From positions 806,001 to 870,000 of the forward strand of contig NZ_CP078069.1 in assembly GCF_019195435.1 (NCBI RefSeq): 64,000 nt of DNA, in the 5' to 3' direction. Of the stretch, positions 41,471-52,655 are shown piece by piece (within the stretch, counting starts at the first letter, position 1; each line of letters starts with the position of its first letter). Below the pieces are notes generated by a model. The model searched no databases. It was given only the letters and a program-made list of their open reading frames with translations, and was not told the origin of the DNA. Both the position numbers and the translations under genes were made by a program. This DNA is from Comamonas sp. NLF-1-9. GTDB taxonomy: Bacteria > Pseudomonadota > Gammaproteobacteria > Burkholderiales > Burkholderiaceae_C.

Positions 41471-41764
41471 ATGGCCAAAGCCAAAGAAACCTTCACCCGC
41501 TACGACACCGCCGACTATCTCGAGACCGAAGAAGACATTGCGGCCTATCTCACCGCTTGCGCTGAAGAAGATGATCCGGCGCTCTTTCTTGCCGCCCTGG
41601 GCGATGTGGCGCGTGCCCGCAATATCACCCAGCTCGCTGCCCAAACTGGCCTGACCCGCATGGGCCTCTACAAGGCTTTGTCTGGCACGGGCAATCCGAG
41701 CTTCGCTACCGTCAGCAAGGTGGCGCACGCCCTGGGGCTGAGAATCACGGTAGCTGCTGCCTAG
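41471..41764 (+). CDS. Antitoxin of second module (HTH, HI1420-like)
   Basis: A 97-residue protein starting two bases after the toxin stop. N-terminal ETFTRYDTADYLETEEDIAAYLTACAEED would bind the toxin; the C-terminal HTH is QLAAQTGLTRMGLYKALSGTGNPSFATVSKVAHALGLRI. It likely represses its operon at the palindrome 41125-41142. Together with the toxin it is an addiction-type module in a chromosomal pocket, not on the integrase island. Confidence 0.88.
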   Translation: MAKAKETFTRYDTADYLETEEDIAAYLTACAEEDDPALFLAALGDVARARNITQLAAQTGLTRMGLYKALSGTGNPSFATVSKVAHALGLRITVAAA

Positions 41765-41821
41765 CCTGGTCGGTGGCGCGCAAAGCGTGCGTGGCGCAGG
41801 AACGAGCAAGCAATGATAATT

Positions 41822-41980
41822 GGAACGATTTTGGCCGCAAACGCTTGCTGGTCAATCGCTAACAGCTATCGTTTCAGGAGTCAAAGCCCCAGCGCCAGGT
41901 GCGCTTCTTCGGTCATCATGGACCGGTCCCAGGGCGGGTCGAAGACGATGTTTACCGTCACTTCCTCGATGCGCGGCAGG
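41822..41980. repeat. Direct repeat flanking the toxin-antitoxin module, right copy
   Basis: Right-hand partner of 40925-41082: AAACGCTTGCTGGTCAATCG, AGCTATCGTTTCAGGAGTCA and the real 3' end of sufT. Spacing between copies is about 740 bp, enclosing the operator, toxin and antitoxin. Confidence 0.8.
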
Positions 41981-42441
41981 TTCAGCAGCTTGTCGTTGAC
42001 TTCATTGGCGATGACCTCGCCCATGCCGCAGCCCGGCGCGGTGAGCGTCATGTCGATGGTGATGCGCAGCTTGCCGGCTTCTTGTTCGTAGGGTTCGAGC
42101 TCGCACTTGTAGATCAGGCCCAGGTCCACGATGTTGACCGGGATCTCGGGGTCGTAGCAGGTGTGCAGTTGCTCGTCGATCAGGCGGCGGATTTCCTCGT
42201 CGGTGGTGTCGTCGCCGTCGTGTTCCACCGTCATGGCTTCGGGCTGGTCCTTGCCGATGGCGTCGGCATCGGCGCCGCCAAGGCGCACCAGGCGCCCTTC
42301 GACCAGCAGCGTGAACGAGGTGCCCAGCGCCTGGGTGATTTCGGCCCAGGTGCCTTCCTGCAGTTCGTAGGGCGTGCCGTAGGGCACGAGCTCGCCGACG
42401 ACGTCGCGCCGCAGCAAGACCGATTCGCGTGAACGCGCCAT
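41881..42441 (-). CDS. sufT: Fe-S assembly protein SufT (DUF59/MIP18-like)
   Basis: A 186-residue protein. The N-terminal half is a SufT-specific region (RRDVVGELVPYGTPYELQEG, TQALGTSFTLLVEGRLVRL) and the C-terminal half is the DUF59 fold with DPEIPVNIVDLGLIYKCEL, TLTAPGCGMGEVIANEV (conserved Cys) and VNIVFDPPWDRSMM. It helps mature Fe-S proteins. It closes the suf operon, 3 bp after sufU. Confidence 0.92.
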   Translation of the reverse strand: MARSRESVLLRRDVVGELVPYGTPYELQEGTWAEITQALGTSFTLLVEGRLVRLGGADADAIGKDQPEAMTVEHDGDDTTDEEIRRLIDEQLHTCYDPEIPVNIVDLGLIYKCELEPYEQEAGKLRITIDMTLTAPGCGMGEVIANEVNDKLLNLPRIEEVTVNIVFDPPWDRSMMTEEAHLALGL

Positions 42442-42444
42442 TTC

Positions 42445-42912
42445 CTATGCTCCTGAATGCGATGTTTCGGTGGTGGCCGTGCCGCCCTGGCCGGCGATGG
42501 CGTGCATCAGCGCGTGCCAGCCCAGCAGCGCGCACTTGATGCGGCTGGGGTAGCGGCGTACCGCAGACAGCGCCACGAGCTTGCCGATTTCCACTTCTTC
42601 GGGCTCGACTTCGCCGGTCAGCACCGCGCGGAAATGGCCTTGCAATTGCCTGGCCAGCTGTACGTCCTTGCCCTTGATGGCCTCGGTCATCATGGAACTC
42701 GATGCCATGCAGATGGCGCAGGCCTGGCCGTTGAAGGCGATGTTCCTGATGTGCTCGCCCTCGAGCTCCAGCTCCACTGCGATCTTGTCGCCGCACGAGG
42801 GGTTGGTGCCCTGCGCCTGGTGCGTGGGGTGCGCAAGATGCCCGAAGTTGCGCGGCGCACGCTTGTGCTCCATCACGATTTGCTGGTAGAGGTCGTCTTC
42901 GGCGCTGCTCAT
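42445..42912 (-). CDS. sufU: SufU-type iron-sulfur scaffold/sulfur-transfer protein
   Basis: A 155-residue NifU-N fold protein with the three Zn/sulfur cysteines in NPSCGDKIAVEL, GQACAICMASSSMM and RIKCALLGWHAL; the last is Cys127. SufU takes sulfur from SufS or acts as scaffold. It overlaps sufS by 4 bases (ATGA). SufU with SufS is best known from Gram-positives but occurs in this family. Confidence 0.92.
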   Translation of the reverse strand: MSSAEDDLYQQIVMEHKRAPRNFGHLAHPTHQAQGTNPSCGDKIAVELELEGEHIRNIAFNGQACAICMASSSMMTEAIKGKDVQLARQLQGHFRAVLTGEVEPEEVEIGKLVALSAVRRYPSRIKCALLGWHALMHAIAGQGGTATTETSHSGA

Positions 42913-44174
42913 CGCAAGGCTTTCACTGCGTAGGACACGGCCGTGATCAGCCGGTCCACTTCTTCGTGCGTGTTGTAGATCGCAAACGAGGCGCGCGTGG
43001 TCGGCCCCTGCACCAATTGGTCGAGCAGCGGCTGGGCACAGTGGTGGCCGGTGCGCACCGCAATGCCGCGCTCGTCGAGCAGCGTGCCGATGTCGTGCGG
43101 ATGGGCGTCGCGTGCGACGAAGGACACCAGTGCGGACTGCACCGCGTGCGGGGCGAGTACGCGCACGCCCTCGATGGTCTGCAGCCCGGCCAGCGCGTGC
43201 GTGCGCAGCGCGTGCACATGGGCGTCGATGGCGCTGCGGCCCTGGGCTTCGATGAACCTGGCCGCCGCCGCCAGGCCTACCGCTCCGCCGACGTTGGGCG
43301 TGCCGCCTTCCAGGCGCGCGGGCAGTGGCGCCCAGCCGGCATCTTCGTAGCTGACCCAGTCGACCATGTCGCCGCCCAGGCGCAGCGGGTACAGGCGTTC
43401 GAGCGCTGCGCGCCGACCGACGATGGCGCCGCTGCCCATGGGCCCGTACATCTTGTGGCCGGAAAAGACCAGGTAGTCGCAGGCTATGGCGCTCACATCG
43501 GGCACGGCGTGGCTCGCGACCTGGGCCGCGTCCAGCACCGTGAGCGCGCCGGCTTCAGCGGCCAGGCGCAGCATGGCCTCATAGGGCGGGCGCTCGCCGC
43601 TGGCGTTGGCGCAGGCGGTGATGGCAAACACCCGGGTGCGCGGCGAGAGCAGCTGGCGCAAACCGGACTCGTGCACCCGGCCCTCGTCGTCCGCGCGCAG
43701 GATGCGCAGCTGCGCGCCGGTGCGCCGGGCGGCGTGTTGCCAGGGGATGATGTTGGCGTGGTGCTCCAGGCCGCTGACGATGATCTCGTCGCCCTCGCGC
43801 AGCCAGGCGTGTTCGGGGCCGCCGGCCCACAGGCCGCTTGCGATGGTGTTCAGCGCCTCGGTGGTGCCGGAGGTGAAGATCAGCTCATGCTCGGCGCCCG
43901 CGCCGAAGAAGCGCTTGAGCACCGCGCGCGCTCCGTCGAAGGCGTCGGTGGCGCGCTGGCTCAGCGTGTGCACGCCGCGGTGAATGTTGGCGCGGTCGTG
44001 CGATTCAAAGGCGCGCATGGCGTCGATGACCGCGAGCGGCATCTGGGTGGTGGCGCCATTGTCCAAGTAGGCCAGCGGGTGGCCGTGCACCTGCTGGTGC
44101 AGCACCGGAAACTGGGCGCGCACCGTGGGCAGATCCAGGCTCGTGGCAGCGGCAAACCCCTGCTGCTTACCCAC
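42909..44174 (-). CDS. sufS: Cysteine desulfurase SufS
   Basis: A 421-residue class V PLP enzyme. LAYLDNGATTQMPLAVIDAM at the N-terminus, THTLSQRATDAF-like helix, TSGTTEALNTIA, VSGLEHHANIIPWQ, the PLP lysine in VFSGHKMYGPMGSG and active-site Cys in AVRTGHHCAQPLLDQ. It takes sulfur from cysteine for SufU/SufBCD. I chose GTG at 44174, overlapping the sufD stop by 8 bases; longer frames read through sufD. Confidence 0.94.
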   Translation of the reverse strand: MGKQQGFAAATSLDLPTVRAQFPVLHQQVHGHPLAYLDNGATTQMPLAVIDAMRAFESHDRANIHRGVHTLSQRATDAFDGARAVLKRFFGAGAEHELIFTSGTTEALNTIASGLWAGGPEHAWLREGDEIIVSGLEHHANIIPWQHAARRTGAQLRILRADDEGRVHESGLRQLLSPRTRVFAITACANASGERPPYEAMLRLAAEAGALTVLDAAQVASHAVPDVSAIACDYLVFSGHKMYGPMGSGAIVGRRAALERLYPLRLGGDMVDWVSYEDAGWAPLPARLEGGTPNVGGAVGLAAAARFIEAQGRSAIDAHVHALRTHALAGLQTIEGVRVLAPHAVQSALVSFVARDAHPHDIGTLLDERGIAVRTGHHCAQPLLDQLVQGPTTRASFAIYNTHEEVDRLITAVSYAVKALR

Positions 44175-45375
44175 GGGCGGGCTCCTCCAGCACGCCCCAT
44201 TGGCGCTCGACCGCGTCGTGCAGCCAAGGGCCATCCAGCCACTGCAGCAGCGGGGAATCGTGCTGCTGCATGGTGTCGCCCAGGCAGCGGCTGAGCGCGG
44301 CGCGTGCCATGCCTTCGATGATGAGCGAGCGCGCGGTCGGTTCGTCCAGACCGCGCTGGCGCGCGTAGAACAGCGCGTCCTCGGGCAGCATGCCCCAGGT
44401 AGCGCCGTGCACCGCCTTGACCGCGTCGTGCAGGATCTCCAGGTGCGGGCGCAGCTGCATGTGCGGGCGGCCCTGCAGGGCAACGCCATTGAGCCGCTGG
44501 AACACGTCGGCCTCGTCGGCGCCGGGCGCGATGCGCGCATAGGCGTTGGCCACGGTCTTGGCGTTGCCGCTGGCCAGGGTCAGCGTCTCCACCTGGTGGC
44601 GCGTGTGCGCGACCTGCAGGTCGCCGTACATCTGGTAGTCCAGCGCCTTGCCGGCCGTCAACACCAGGCCGGCGTGGCGCGACTCCGCCCCCTTGCCTTG
44701 CAGCGCCACGGTGTTGCGTTGCAGGTGGTAGCTGCTGCCCACGCAGGCCAGGGCCTGCGCGTAGTGCGCGTCGGCCGCCAGCGCCACATGCACGTGGTGG
44801 GCGATGCGGTCTGCGGCCGCGGGCGTGACCACGCGCAGGTGCTGCATGTGGCTGCCCCGGGCCAGACGGATATGGGCCACGAGGTTTTGCGAAATGCCCT
44901 CGGCCACATCGGCCTGGGTGTGGGTTTCGAGCAGCACCAGTTGCGCGCCCTCTTGCACGTCGACGACCAGCATGGGCGCCTCGGCCGCGCTGGTGGCGCC
45001 GTGCTGCAGGTGCAGTACCGTGGGCGCGGCGCCCGCGGCCACGCTCAGGCGCAGGCCGCCGGTGCACAGCGCGCGGTGCGCCCAGGCAAACGGGGCGGCG
45101 CGGTCGTCGTCGGGCTTGGGCAGGCCTTCAAACAGCGCGGCGCGCTCGGCCGGCTGCAGCGCGTCGAGGAAACGCGCATCGACGCCGTCCATGCCCTGCT
45201 CCTGCAGCTGCCAGCCGTGGCGAGCTGCGGGGGCAGCGGCAGCGCCCGCGGGCGCGAGCCAGCGCTCCAGCGGTGGCGGTGGCAGGGCACGAAAGTGTTC
45301 GCTGCGCCGCCCGGGCCACACCAGGGCCTGGGCCTTTTCGCGGGCGCTTTCCCGCAGCACGCGGACCTGCTCCAT
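44167..45375 (-). CDS. sufD: SufD, Fe-S assembly complex subunit
   Basis: A 402-residue protein of the SufB/SufD family: a right-handed beta-helix core with EGISQNLVAHIRLARGSHMQHL, KALDYQMYGDLQVAHTRHQVETLTL, LQGRPHMQLRPHLEILHDAVKAVHGATWG and LSRCLGDTMQQHDSPLL-type end. It pairs with SufB on the SufC ATPase. The N-terminal 150 residues are variable, as in the family. Confidence 0.9.
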   Translation of the reverse strand: MEQVRVLRESAREKAQALVWPGRRSEHFRALPPPPLERWLAPAGAAAAPAARHGWQLQEQGMDGVDARFLDALQPAERAALFEGLPKPDDDRAAPFAWAHRALCTGGLRLSVAAGAAPTVLHLQHGATSAAEAPMLVVDVQEGAQLVLLETHTQADVAEGISQNLVAHIRLARGSHMQHLRVVTPAAADRIAHHVHVALAADAHYAQALACVGSSYHLQRNTVALQGKGAESRHAGLVLTAGKALDYQMYGDLQVAHTRHQVETLTLASGNAKTVANAYARIAPGADEADVFQRLNGVALQGRPHMQLRPHLEILHDAVKAVHGATWGMLPEDALFYARQRGLDEPTARSLIIEGMARAALSRCLGDTMQQHDSPLLQWLDGPWLHDAVERQWGVLEEPARG

Positions 45376-45377
45376 GG

Positions 45378-46160
45378 TCAGGCCTCCGCGGTCGCGGCAA
45401 GGCCGGCGGCGTGCTGCTTGAAGCCGCTGCGCGCAATGCTGCGCGCGAGCTCCATGTCACCGCGCTCGGCGATCGTGCCCTCGCCCAGGCGCAGCACCGC
45501 GTCGGGATGCAGCGATTCGATCATCTGCAGGTAGTGCGAGATGATGATGAAGGCCGTACCTTCGGCGCGCATGCGCTCGACCAGCTTGACCACTGCGCGC
45601 ACGCCGTCGACGTCCATGCCCGAGTCGATCTCGTCGAGCACGGCCAGCTTGGGCTGCATGAGCGACAGCTGCAGCAGCTCGTTGCGCTTTCTCTCGCCGC
45701 CCGAAAAGCCTTCGTTCACCGGGCGGCTGAGCATGGTGGCGGGCAGGCCCAGATCCTTGGCCGCGGCCTTGGCACCCGAGAGGAAGTCGAAGGCATCCTG
45801 CGGCTCTTCGCCGCGCGCCTGGCGCACCGCGTTGATGGCCGTGCGGATAAAGAGGTTGTTCTTCACGCCGGGCACGTCCGGGGGCGCCTGGAAGGAGACG
45901 AACAGGCCGGCGCGCGCGCGCTCATGCGCCTGCATGGCCAGCAGGTCTTGCCCGTCCAGCAGCGCCTGGCCCGACACCGTCTGGTATTGCGGATGTCCGG
46001 CCAGCGCCAGACCCAGCGTGCTCTTGCCGCTGCCGTTGGCGCCCATCAGCACCAGCAGCTCGCCAGGCTGCACATCGAGCGTGACGGACTGCAGCACGGT
46101 GCGCTCGCCGATGTCCACGCGCAGCGCGCGCAGTTGCAGGAGGGCGGAATTGGAACTCAT
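45378..46160 (-). CDS. sufC: SufC ATPase
   Basis: A 260-residue ABC-type ATPase. Walker A is MGANGSGKSTLG, the ABC signature FSGGERKRNELLQL, Walker B LAVLDEIDSGMDVD, and H-loop IIISHYLQMI. SufC drives conformational change of SufBD during cluster assembly. It follows sufB by 49 bp and precedes sufD by 2 bp. Confidence 0.95.
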   Translation of the reverse strand: MSSNSALLQLRALRVDIGERTVLQSVTLDVQPGELLVLMGANGSGKSTLGLALAGHPQYQTVSGQALLDGQDLLAMQAHERARAGLFVSFQAPPDVPGVKNNLFIRTAINAVRQARGEEPQDAFDFLSGAKAAAKDLGLPATMLSRPVNEGFSGGERKRNELLQLSLMQPKLAVLDEIDSGMDVDGVRAVVKLVERMRAEGTAFIIISHYLQMIESLHPDAVLRLGEGTIAERGDMELARSIARSGFKQHAAGLAATAEA

Positions 46161-46209
46161 CTTCTATCTTTCCTGAGTCAGCGATTCAAAACGGAGCCGC
46201 GGTCGGCGC

Positions 46210-47703
46210 TCAGCCGACCGAGCCTTCGAGCGACACGGCGAGCAGCGCCTTGGCTTCCAGCGCGAATTCCATCGGCAGCTCTTCGAGCACCGCCTGGCAG
46301 AAGCCGCCGACGATCAGCGCCGTGGCCTCTTCGGGGTCTATGCCGCGCTGCTGGCAGTAGAACAGGCGCTCTTCGGAGATGCGCGTGGTGGTGGCTTCGT
46401 GCTCCACTACCGCGTCGGGGCGGGCGGTGTCGATGTAGGGGAAGGTGTGCGCGCCGCAGTCGGTGCCGATCAGGAGCGAGTCGCACTGGGTGTGGTTGCG
46501 CGCGCCTTCTGCGCCGGGGTTGATGCGCACCAGGCCGCGGTAGCTGTTTTGCGCATTGCCCGCGCTGATGCCCTTGGAGACGATGCGGCTCTTGGTGTTC
46601 TTGCCCAGGTGCACCATCTTGGTGCCGGTGTCGGCCTGCTGGAAGTGGTTGGAGACGGCGATCGAATAGAACTCGCCGCTCGATTCATCGCCGCGCAGGA
46701 TCACGCTGGGGTACTTCCAGGTCACGGCCGAGCCGGTTTCTATCTGCGTCCAGGCGATGCGCGAGCGCTTGCCCGCCGCCATGCCGCGCTTGGTCACGAG
46801 GTTGTAGATGCCGCCCACGCCGTTCTCGTCGCCGGGGTACCAGTTCTGCACCGTCGAATACTTGATGAAGGCGTCGTCGTGGGCGATCAGCTCGACCACG
46901 GCGGCGTGCAGCTGGTTCTCGTCGCGCTGCGGCGCGGTGCAGCCTTCGAGGTAGCTCACGTCGCTGCCCTCTTCCGCGATGATCAGAGTGCGTTCGAACT
47001 GGCCCGAGTTGGCCGCGTTGATGCGAAAGTAGGACGACAACTCCATAGGGCAGTGCACGCCCTTGGGGATGTAGACAAACGACCCGTCGGAAAACACCGC
47101 CGAGTTGAGCGCGGCAAAATAATTGTCGCCCGGCGGCACCACGGTGCCGAGGTACTTCTCGATCAGCTCGGGGTGGTGCTCGACCGCATAGGAAAACGAG
47201 CAGAAGATCACGCCGACGTCGGCAAGCTGCTTGCGAAACGTGGTGCCGACCGAGACCGAGTCGAACACCGCATCGACCGCCACGCCCGCGAGCGCCGCGC
47301 GCTCGTGCAGCGGCACGCCGAGCTTTTCATAGGTTTCCAGCAGCTTGGGGTCGACCTCGTCCAGGCTCTTGGGCTTGTCCTTGGCGGACTTGGGCGCGTT
47401 GTAGTAGCTGATGGCCTGGTAGTCGATTTCCGACATCTTCAGGTAGGGCCAGGTCGGCGCTTCCATCTTGAGCCAGCGCTCGTAGGCGGCAAGGCGCCAG
47501 TTCAGCAGGAAGGCGGGTTCCTTCTTCTTGCGCGAAATCGCACGGATGGTGTCTTCGTTCAGGCCGGGCGGCAGGGAGTCGGACTCGATGTCGGTGACAA
47601 AGCCGTACTGGTAGCTGCGCTGCAAGGCCTGGGTGAGCGCCGCGTCCTGCGGTTTGTCTTCGGTGGCCACGGGGGTGCCTGCGTTGTCGGCTGATTCAAG
47701 CAT
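46210..47703 (-). CDS. sufB: SufB, Fe-S scaffold subunit
   Basis: A 497-residue protein with the SufB signatures [51 protein letters not shown]-like [37 protein letters not shown] and [29 protein letters not shown]. First gene of sufBCDSUT; no regulator gene is attached. A 17-bp palindrome lies 31 bp upstream. Confidence 0.95.
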   Translation of the reverse strand: MLESADNAGTPVATEDKPQDAALTQALQRSYQYGFVTDIESDSLPPGLNEDTIRAISRKKKEPAFLLNWRLAAYERWLKMEAPTWPYLKMSEIDYQAISYYNAPKSAKDKPKSLDEVDPKLLETYEKLGVPLHERAALAGVAVDAVFDSVSVGTTFRKQLADVGVIFCSFSYAVEHHPELIEKYLGTVVPPGDNYFAALNSAVFSDGSFVYIPKGVHCPMELSSYFRINAANSGQFERTLIIAEEGSDVSYLEGCTAPQRDENQLHAAVVELIAHDDAFIKYSTVQNWYPGDENGVGGIYNLVTKRGMAAGKRSRIAWTQIETGSAVTWKYPSVILRGDESSGEFYSIAVSNHFQQADTGTKMVHLGKNTKSRIVSKGISAGNAQNSYRGLVRINPGAEGARNHTQCDSLLIGTDCGAHTFPYIDTARPDAVVEHEATTTRISEERLFYCQQRGIDPEEATALIVGGFCQAVLEELPMEFALEAKALLAVSLEGSVG

Positions 47704-48026
47704 GTCACTCGCAAGAGGAAGAGAGCGTTAAATATGCATATCATATGCATCTTTAGCGGCGGGGACGCCCTCAGGGTTTTGTTTGGCCGCTATCGGAATG
47801 GGGACAAAGCGCGCTGCCACAAGACGCCGCGCCGCCCTCTTTTGGCGCCCGCTGCCGGGCCGCCTGCCGCAGCGGGGCAAGAGCCGTGCGCGGGGCCTGT
47901 GTGCCGGCCGCTTGCACACACGGCGCCGCGCCCGATCAAGCTCACAAGCTGGCCGGCCCTCGGCCTGCCCGCTCTTGCGTCCCCGGGCAACGCGGCCTTG
48001 AGGCCGCGCTGCCCGAACAGGACATT
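47704..48026. other. suf promoter region and icd downstream region
   Basis: A 323-bp gap. The first 50 bases hold the suf palindrome and a possible ribosome site (AAGAGGAAGAG reads on the plus strand; on the minus strand there is CTCTTCCTCTTGCGAGTGAC before ATG). Beyond that I see only GC-rich sequence, with a hairpin GCGGCC-TTGA-GGCCGC (47994-48009) just after the icd stop that lacks a T run. Confidence 0.5.
47734..47750. promoter_or_regulatory. 17-bp palindrome upstream of sufB
   Basis: ATGCATAT-C-ATATGCAT, a perfect 8-bp inverted repeat with one central base, 31 bp upstream of the sufB start. Position suits an operator for an Fe-S or iron regulator of the suf operon; no matching regulator is in the window. 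Unlike the E. coli Fur or IscR boxes in sequence. Confidence 0.55.
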
Positions 48027-50261
<2,235 letters not shown>

Positions 50262-50393
50262 CGTTCAAATTCTCCAAAGGACAAGGGGGCGGGCGGCCCG
50301 CGGTGGGACGTGGCATCGGTGCCAACGTTTCATGATATCGGAGTCGCCTTTCACAAGGCGAAATCCGCCCGCCCGGGCTGGACAATAGGCAAG

Positions 50394-50426
50394 AAAAAAG
50401 GTCCCGGGCCATTGGCCGGGGACCTT
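50394..50426 (-). terminator. Rho-independent terminator (minus strand, for sodB)
   Basis: Read on the minus strand, AAGGTCCCCGGCC pairs with GGCCCGGGACCTT around an AAT loop, followed by TTTTT. It ends transcription entering from sodB before icd. Confidence 0.8.
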
Positions 50427-50594
50427 AGGGCAACGCTGAACAAGCCCCTCGCGCGTCGCGCATCCCAGTCTGGGGCGGTCTGCTGCGTTGCAAATCCTCG
50501 CAATAGCTTCGGCTATTGCTGCGGTTTGCGCCTTGCAGCCCATCCCCAGGCTGGGCGCGCGCCATCACGGGGGCTTGTTCAGCGTTGCCTTAGG
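50423..50594. mobile_element. Palindromic MITE-like element M1
   Basis: Terminal inverted repeats of at least 20 perfect bases (GGGGCTTGTTCAGCGTTGCC on the right at 50570-50589; its complement at the left, 50429-50448) enclose an inner hairpin GCAATAGCTTCGGCTATTGC (50501-50520) flanked by TTGCAAATCCTCGC-type sequence. No coding capacity. It shares its inner design with 56839-57003. It lies between sodB and its terminator. Confidence 0.75.
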
Positions 50595-50630
50595 GGCCAG
50601 CGCCGGGTCTGGCCCGGCGCCGCAGCGCGT

Positions 50631-51212
50631 TCAGGCGAAATTGCTTTCGGCGAAATCCCAGTTGATCAGGTGGTCGAGCACCGTCTCGACGAACTTCGGG
50701 CGGGCGTTGCGGTAGTCGATGTAGTAGGCATGCTCCCACACGTCCACGGTGAGCAGCGGCTTGTCGGCCGTGGTCAGCGGCGTGCCGGCATTGCTGGTGT
50801 TGACGATGTCCACGCTGCCATCGCTCTTTTTCACGAGCCAGGTCCAGCCCGATCCGAAGTTGCCGCCGGCACTCTTGAGGAAGGCTTCGCGGAAGGCCGC
50901 GTAGCTGCCCCACTTGGCTTCGATCGCCTTGGCCAGGGCGCCGTGCGGCTCGCCGCCGCCGCTGGGCTTCATGCAATGCCAGAAGAAGGTGTGGTTCCAG
51001 ACCTGGGCGGCGTTGTTGAAGATGCCGCCGCTGGACTTCTTGACGATCTCCTCGAGCGTCATGTTCTCGAACTCGGTGCCCTCTTGCAGCTTGTTCAGAT
51101 TGGTCACATAGCCGTTGTGGTGCTTGCCGTAGTGAAACTCCAGCGTCTCCTTGCTGATGTGCGGAGCCAGGGCGTCCAGGGCGTAGGGCAGGCTGGGTAG
51201 TACGTGGTGCAT
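50631..51212 (-). CDS. sodB: Superoxide dismutase (Fe type)
   Basis: A 193-residue cytoplasmic enzyme. Metal ligands are in [13 protein letters not shown] (His27), NHTFFWHCM (His), and [13 protein letters not shown] (Asp and His). The [11 protein letters not shown] and [10 protein letters not shown] blocks suit the Fe/Mn family; iron is favoured by the short length and typical sequence, but metal choice cannot be proved by eye. Confidence 0.94.
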   Translation of the reverse strand: MHHVLPSLPYALDALAPHISKETLEFHYGKHHNGYVTNLNKLQEGTEFENMTLEEIVKKSSGGIFNNAAQVWNHTFFWHCMKPSGGGEPHGALAKAIEAKWGSYAAFREAFLKSAGGNFGSGWTWLVKKSDGSVDIVNTSNAGTPLTTADKPLLTVDVWEHAYYIDYRNARPKFVETVLDHLINWDFAESNFA

Positions 51213-51326
51213 GGGGGTGTTCCTTTCCTTCGATTGGTGGTTGCATCGACGCTGCGCAGGCGCAGCACAACCAGGCCATTGTAGGAACTTGCTCTCGTTC
51301 GCGCCGGCCCGGGCCGCGCGGCGGCT

Positions 51327-52655
51327 TCAGAACAGGCGCGGCGGCTGCACCGTGAGCTCCAGCGCGCCCTCGGCCAGCTCGGCGTGCACGGCCTGGCCGG
51401 TGCGCACCTGGCGCGCGCGCACCACGACCTGGCCATGCTCGTCGCTCAGCAGCGCATAGCCGCGTGCCAGCACCAGGCGCGGATCCAGCAGGGTCAGGCG
51501 CGTGTGCAGCCCCTGCAGCCGCTCGCTTTGCGTCTGCAGGTGCCGCTGCAGGCTGCGCGCAAAGTCTTGCCCGCGCGCCTGCAGCGCCTGCGCCGACAAG
51601 CCCAGGCGCAGTTGCAGCGCGTGGCGCAGCCGCTGCTCCCGCTGGCTCAGTTGCAGGCCGGCGTCGGCGATGAAGCCCGAGGGCCGCCCAAGCCGGCCCG
51701 CCGCGCCGTCCAGGCGCTGGTGCTGCCCGTCGAGCTGGTCCAGCAGCGCGCCGCGCAGGCGCTCGCCGGCCAGCGCCAGCGCGGCGAGCTCTTCGCTGCG
51801 CACCGGCGCGACCAGCTCGGCCGCGGCGGTGGGCGTGGGCGCGCGCAGATCGGCGCAGAAGTCGGCAATCGTGAAGTCGGTTTCATGGCCGACGCCGCAG
51901 ACCAGCGGCACTGGGCTTTGCACGATGGTGTGCGCGAGCTGCTCGTCGTTGAAGGCCCAGAGGTCTTCCATGGAGCCGCCGCCGCGCACCAGCAGGATGG
52001 CGTCCAGCGGCGGGTGTTCCATGGTGTTTTCGGCTGCTTGGCCTTGCCTGCCTTGCGCCAGCAGATACAAATTTGATAGTGCAGCGCACAGGCTGGCGGC
52101 CGCCCCCTCGCCCTGCACCTGGGCCGGCGCGAACACCACAGGCAGGTGCGGCGCGCGGCGCGCCAGGGTGCTGGCCACGTCGTGCAGCGCGGCCGCGCCG
52201 CGCGAGGTCACCAGGCCTATGGCGCGCGGCATGCGCACCAGCGCCCGCTTGCGCGCCGCATCGAATAGGCCCTGGGCCTGCAGCCTGGCCTTCAGGCGCA
52301 GGAATTGCTCGAACAGCGCGCCCTGCCCCACGGGCTGCAGGTGCTGCACGACGAGCTGCAGGTCGCCGCGCCCTTCGTAGACGCTCAGGCTCGCCTGGGC
52401 TTGCACCAGCTGGCCGTCGCGCGGTACGAAGTCGAGCTGGCTTGCGGCGCGGCGAAACATGGCGCAGCGCAACTGGCCGCTGGCGTCCTTCAGGGTGAAA
52501 TAGCAGTGCCCGCTGGCCGCGCGCGAAAAGCCCGCGAGTTCGCCGCGCACCAGCACCGGGTTGAAGCGCGCCTGCAAGGCCTGCGCCACGGCGCGGCACA
52601 GCGCGCCAACTTCCCAGATCAGCGGCGTCGCGGCTTGCTCGGAGGGCTCAAACAT
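51327..52655 (-). CDS. xseA: Exodeoxyribonuclease VII large subunit
   Basis: A 442-residue nuclease subunit. The N-terminal OB domain has VLVRGELAGFSRAASGHCYFTLKD; the catalytic part has IGLVTSRGAAALHDV, LLVRGGGSMEDLWAFNDE and VCGVGHETDFTIADFCADLRAPTPTAAAE; a long coiled coil follows. It degrades single-stranded DNA with XseB, which is not next to it. An insert around residues 190-212 (SNLYLLAQGRQGQAAENT) comes from a dispersed repeat at 52020-52090. Confidence 0.95.
   Translation of the reverse strand: MFEPSEQAATPLIWEVGALCRAVAQALQARFNPVLVRGELAGFSRAASGHCYFTLKDASGQLRCAMFRRAASQLDFVPRDGQLVQAQASLSVYEGRGDLQLVVQHLQPVGQGALFEQFLRLKARLQAQGLFDAARKRALVRMPRAIGLVTSRGAAALHDVASTLARRAPHLPVVFAPAQVQGEGAAASLCAALSNLYLLAQGRQGQAAENTMEHPPLDAILLVRGGGSMEDLWAFNDEQLAHTIVQSPVPLVCGVGHETDFTIADFCADLRAPTPTAAAELVAPVRSEELAALALAGERLRGALLDQLDGQHQRLDGAAGRLGRPSGFIADAGLQLSQREQRLRHALQLRLGLSAQALQARGQDFARSLQRHLQTQSERLQGLHTRLTLLDPRLVLARGYALLSDEHGQVVVRARQVRTGQAVHAELAEGALELTVQPPRLF
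52030..52092. repeat. Dispersed repeat within xseA coding sequence
   Basis: The segment containing AGCAGATACAAATTTGATAG and TGCAGCGCACAGGCTGG resembles the agcgct/agctat family found between genes. It is in frame and has not broken xseA. Confidence 0.4.
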
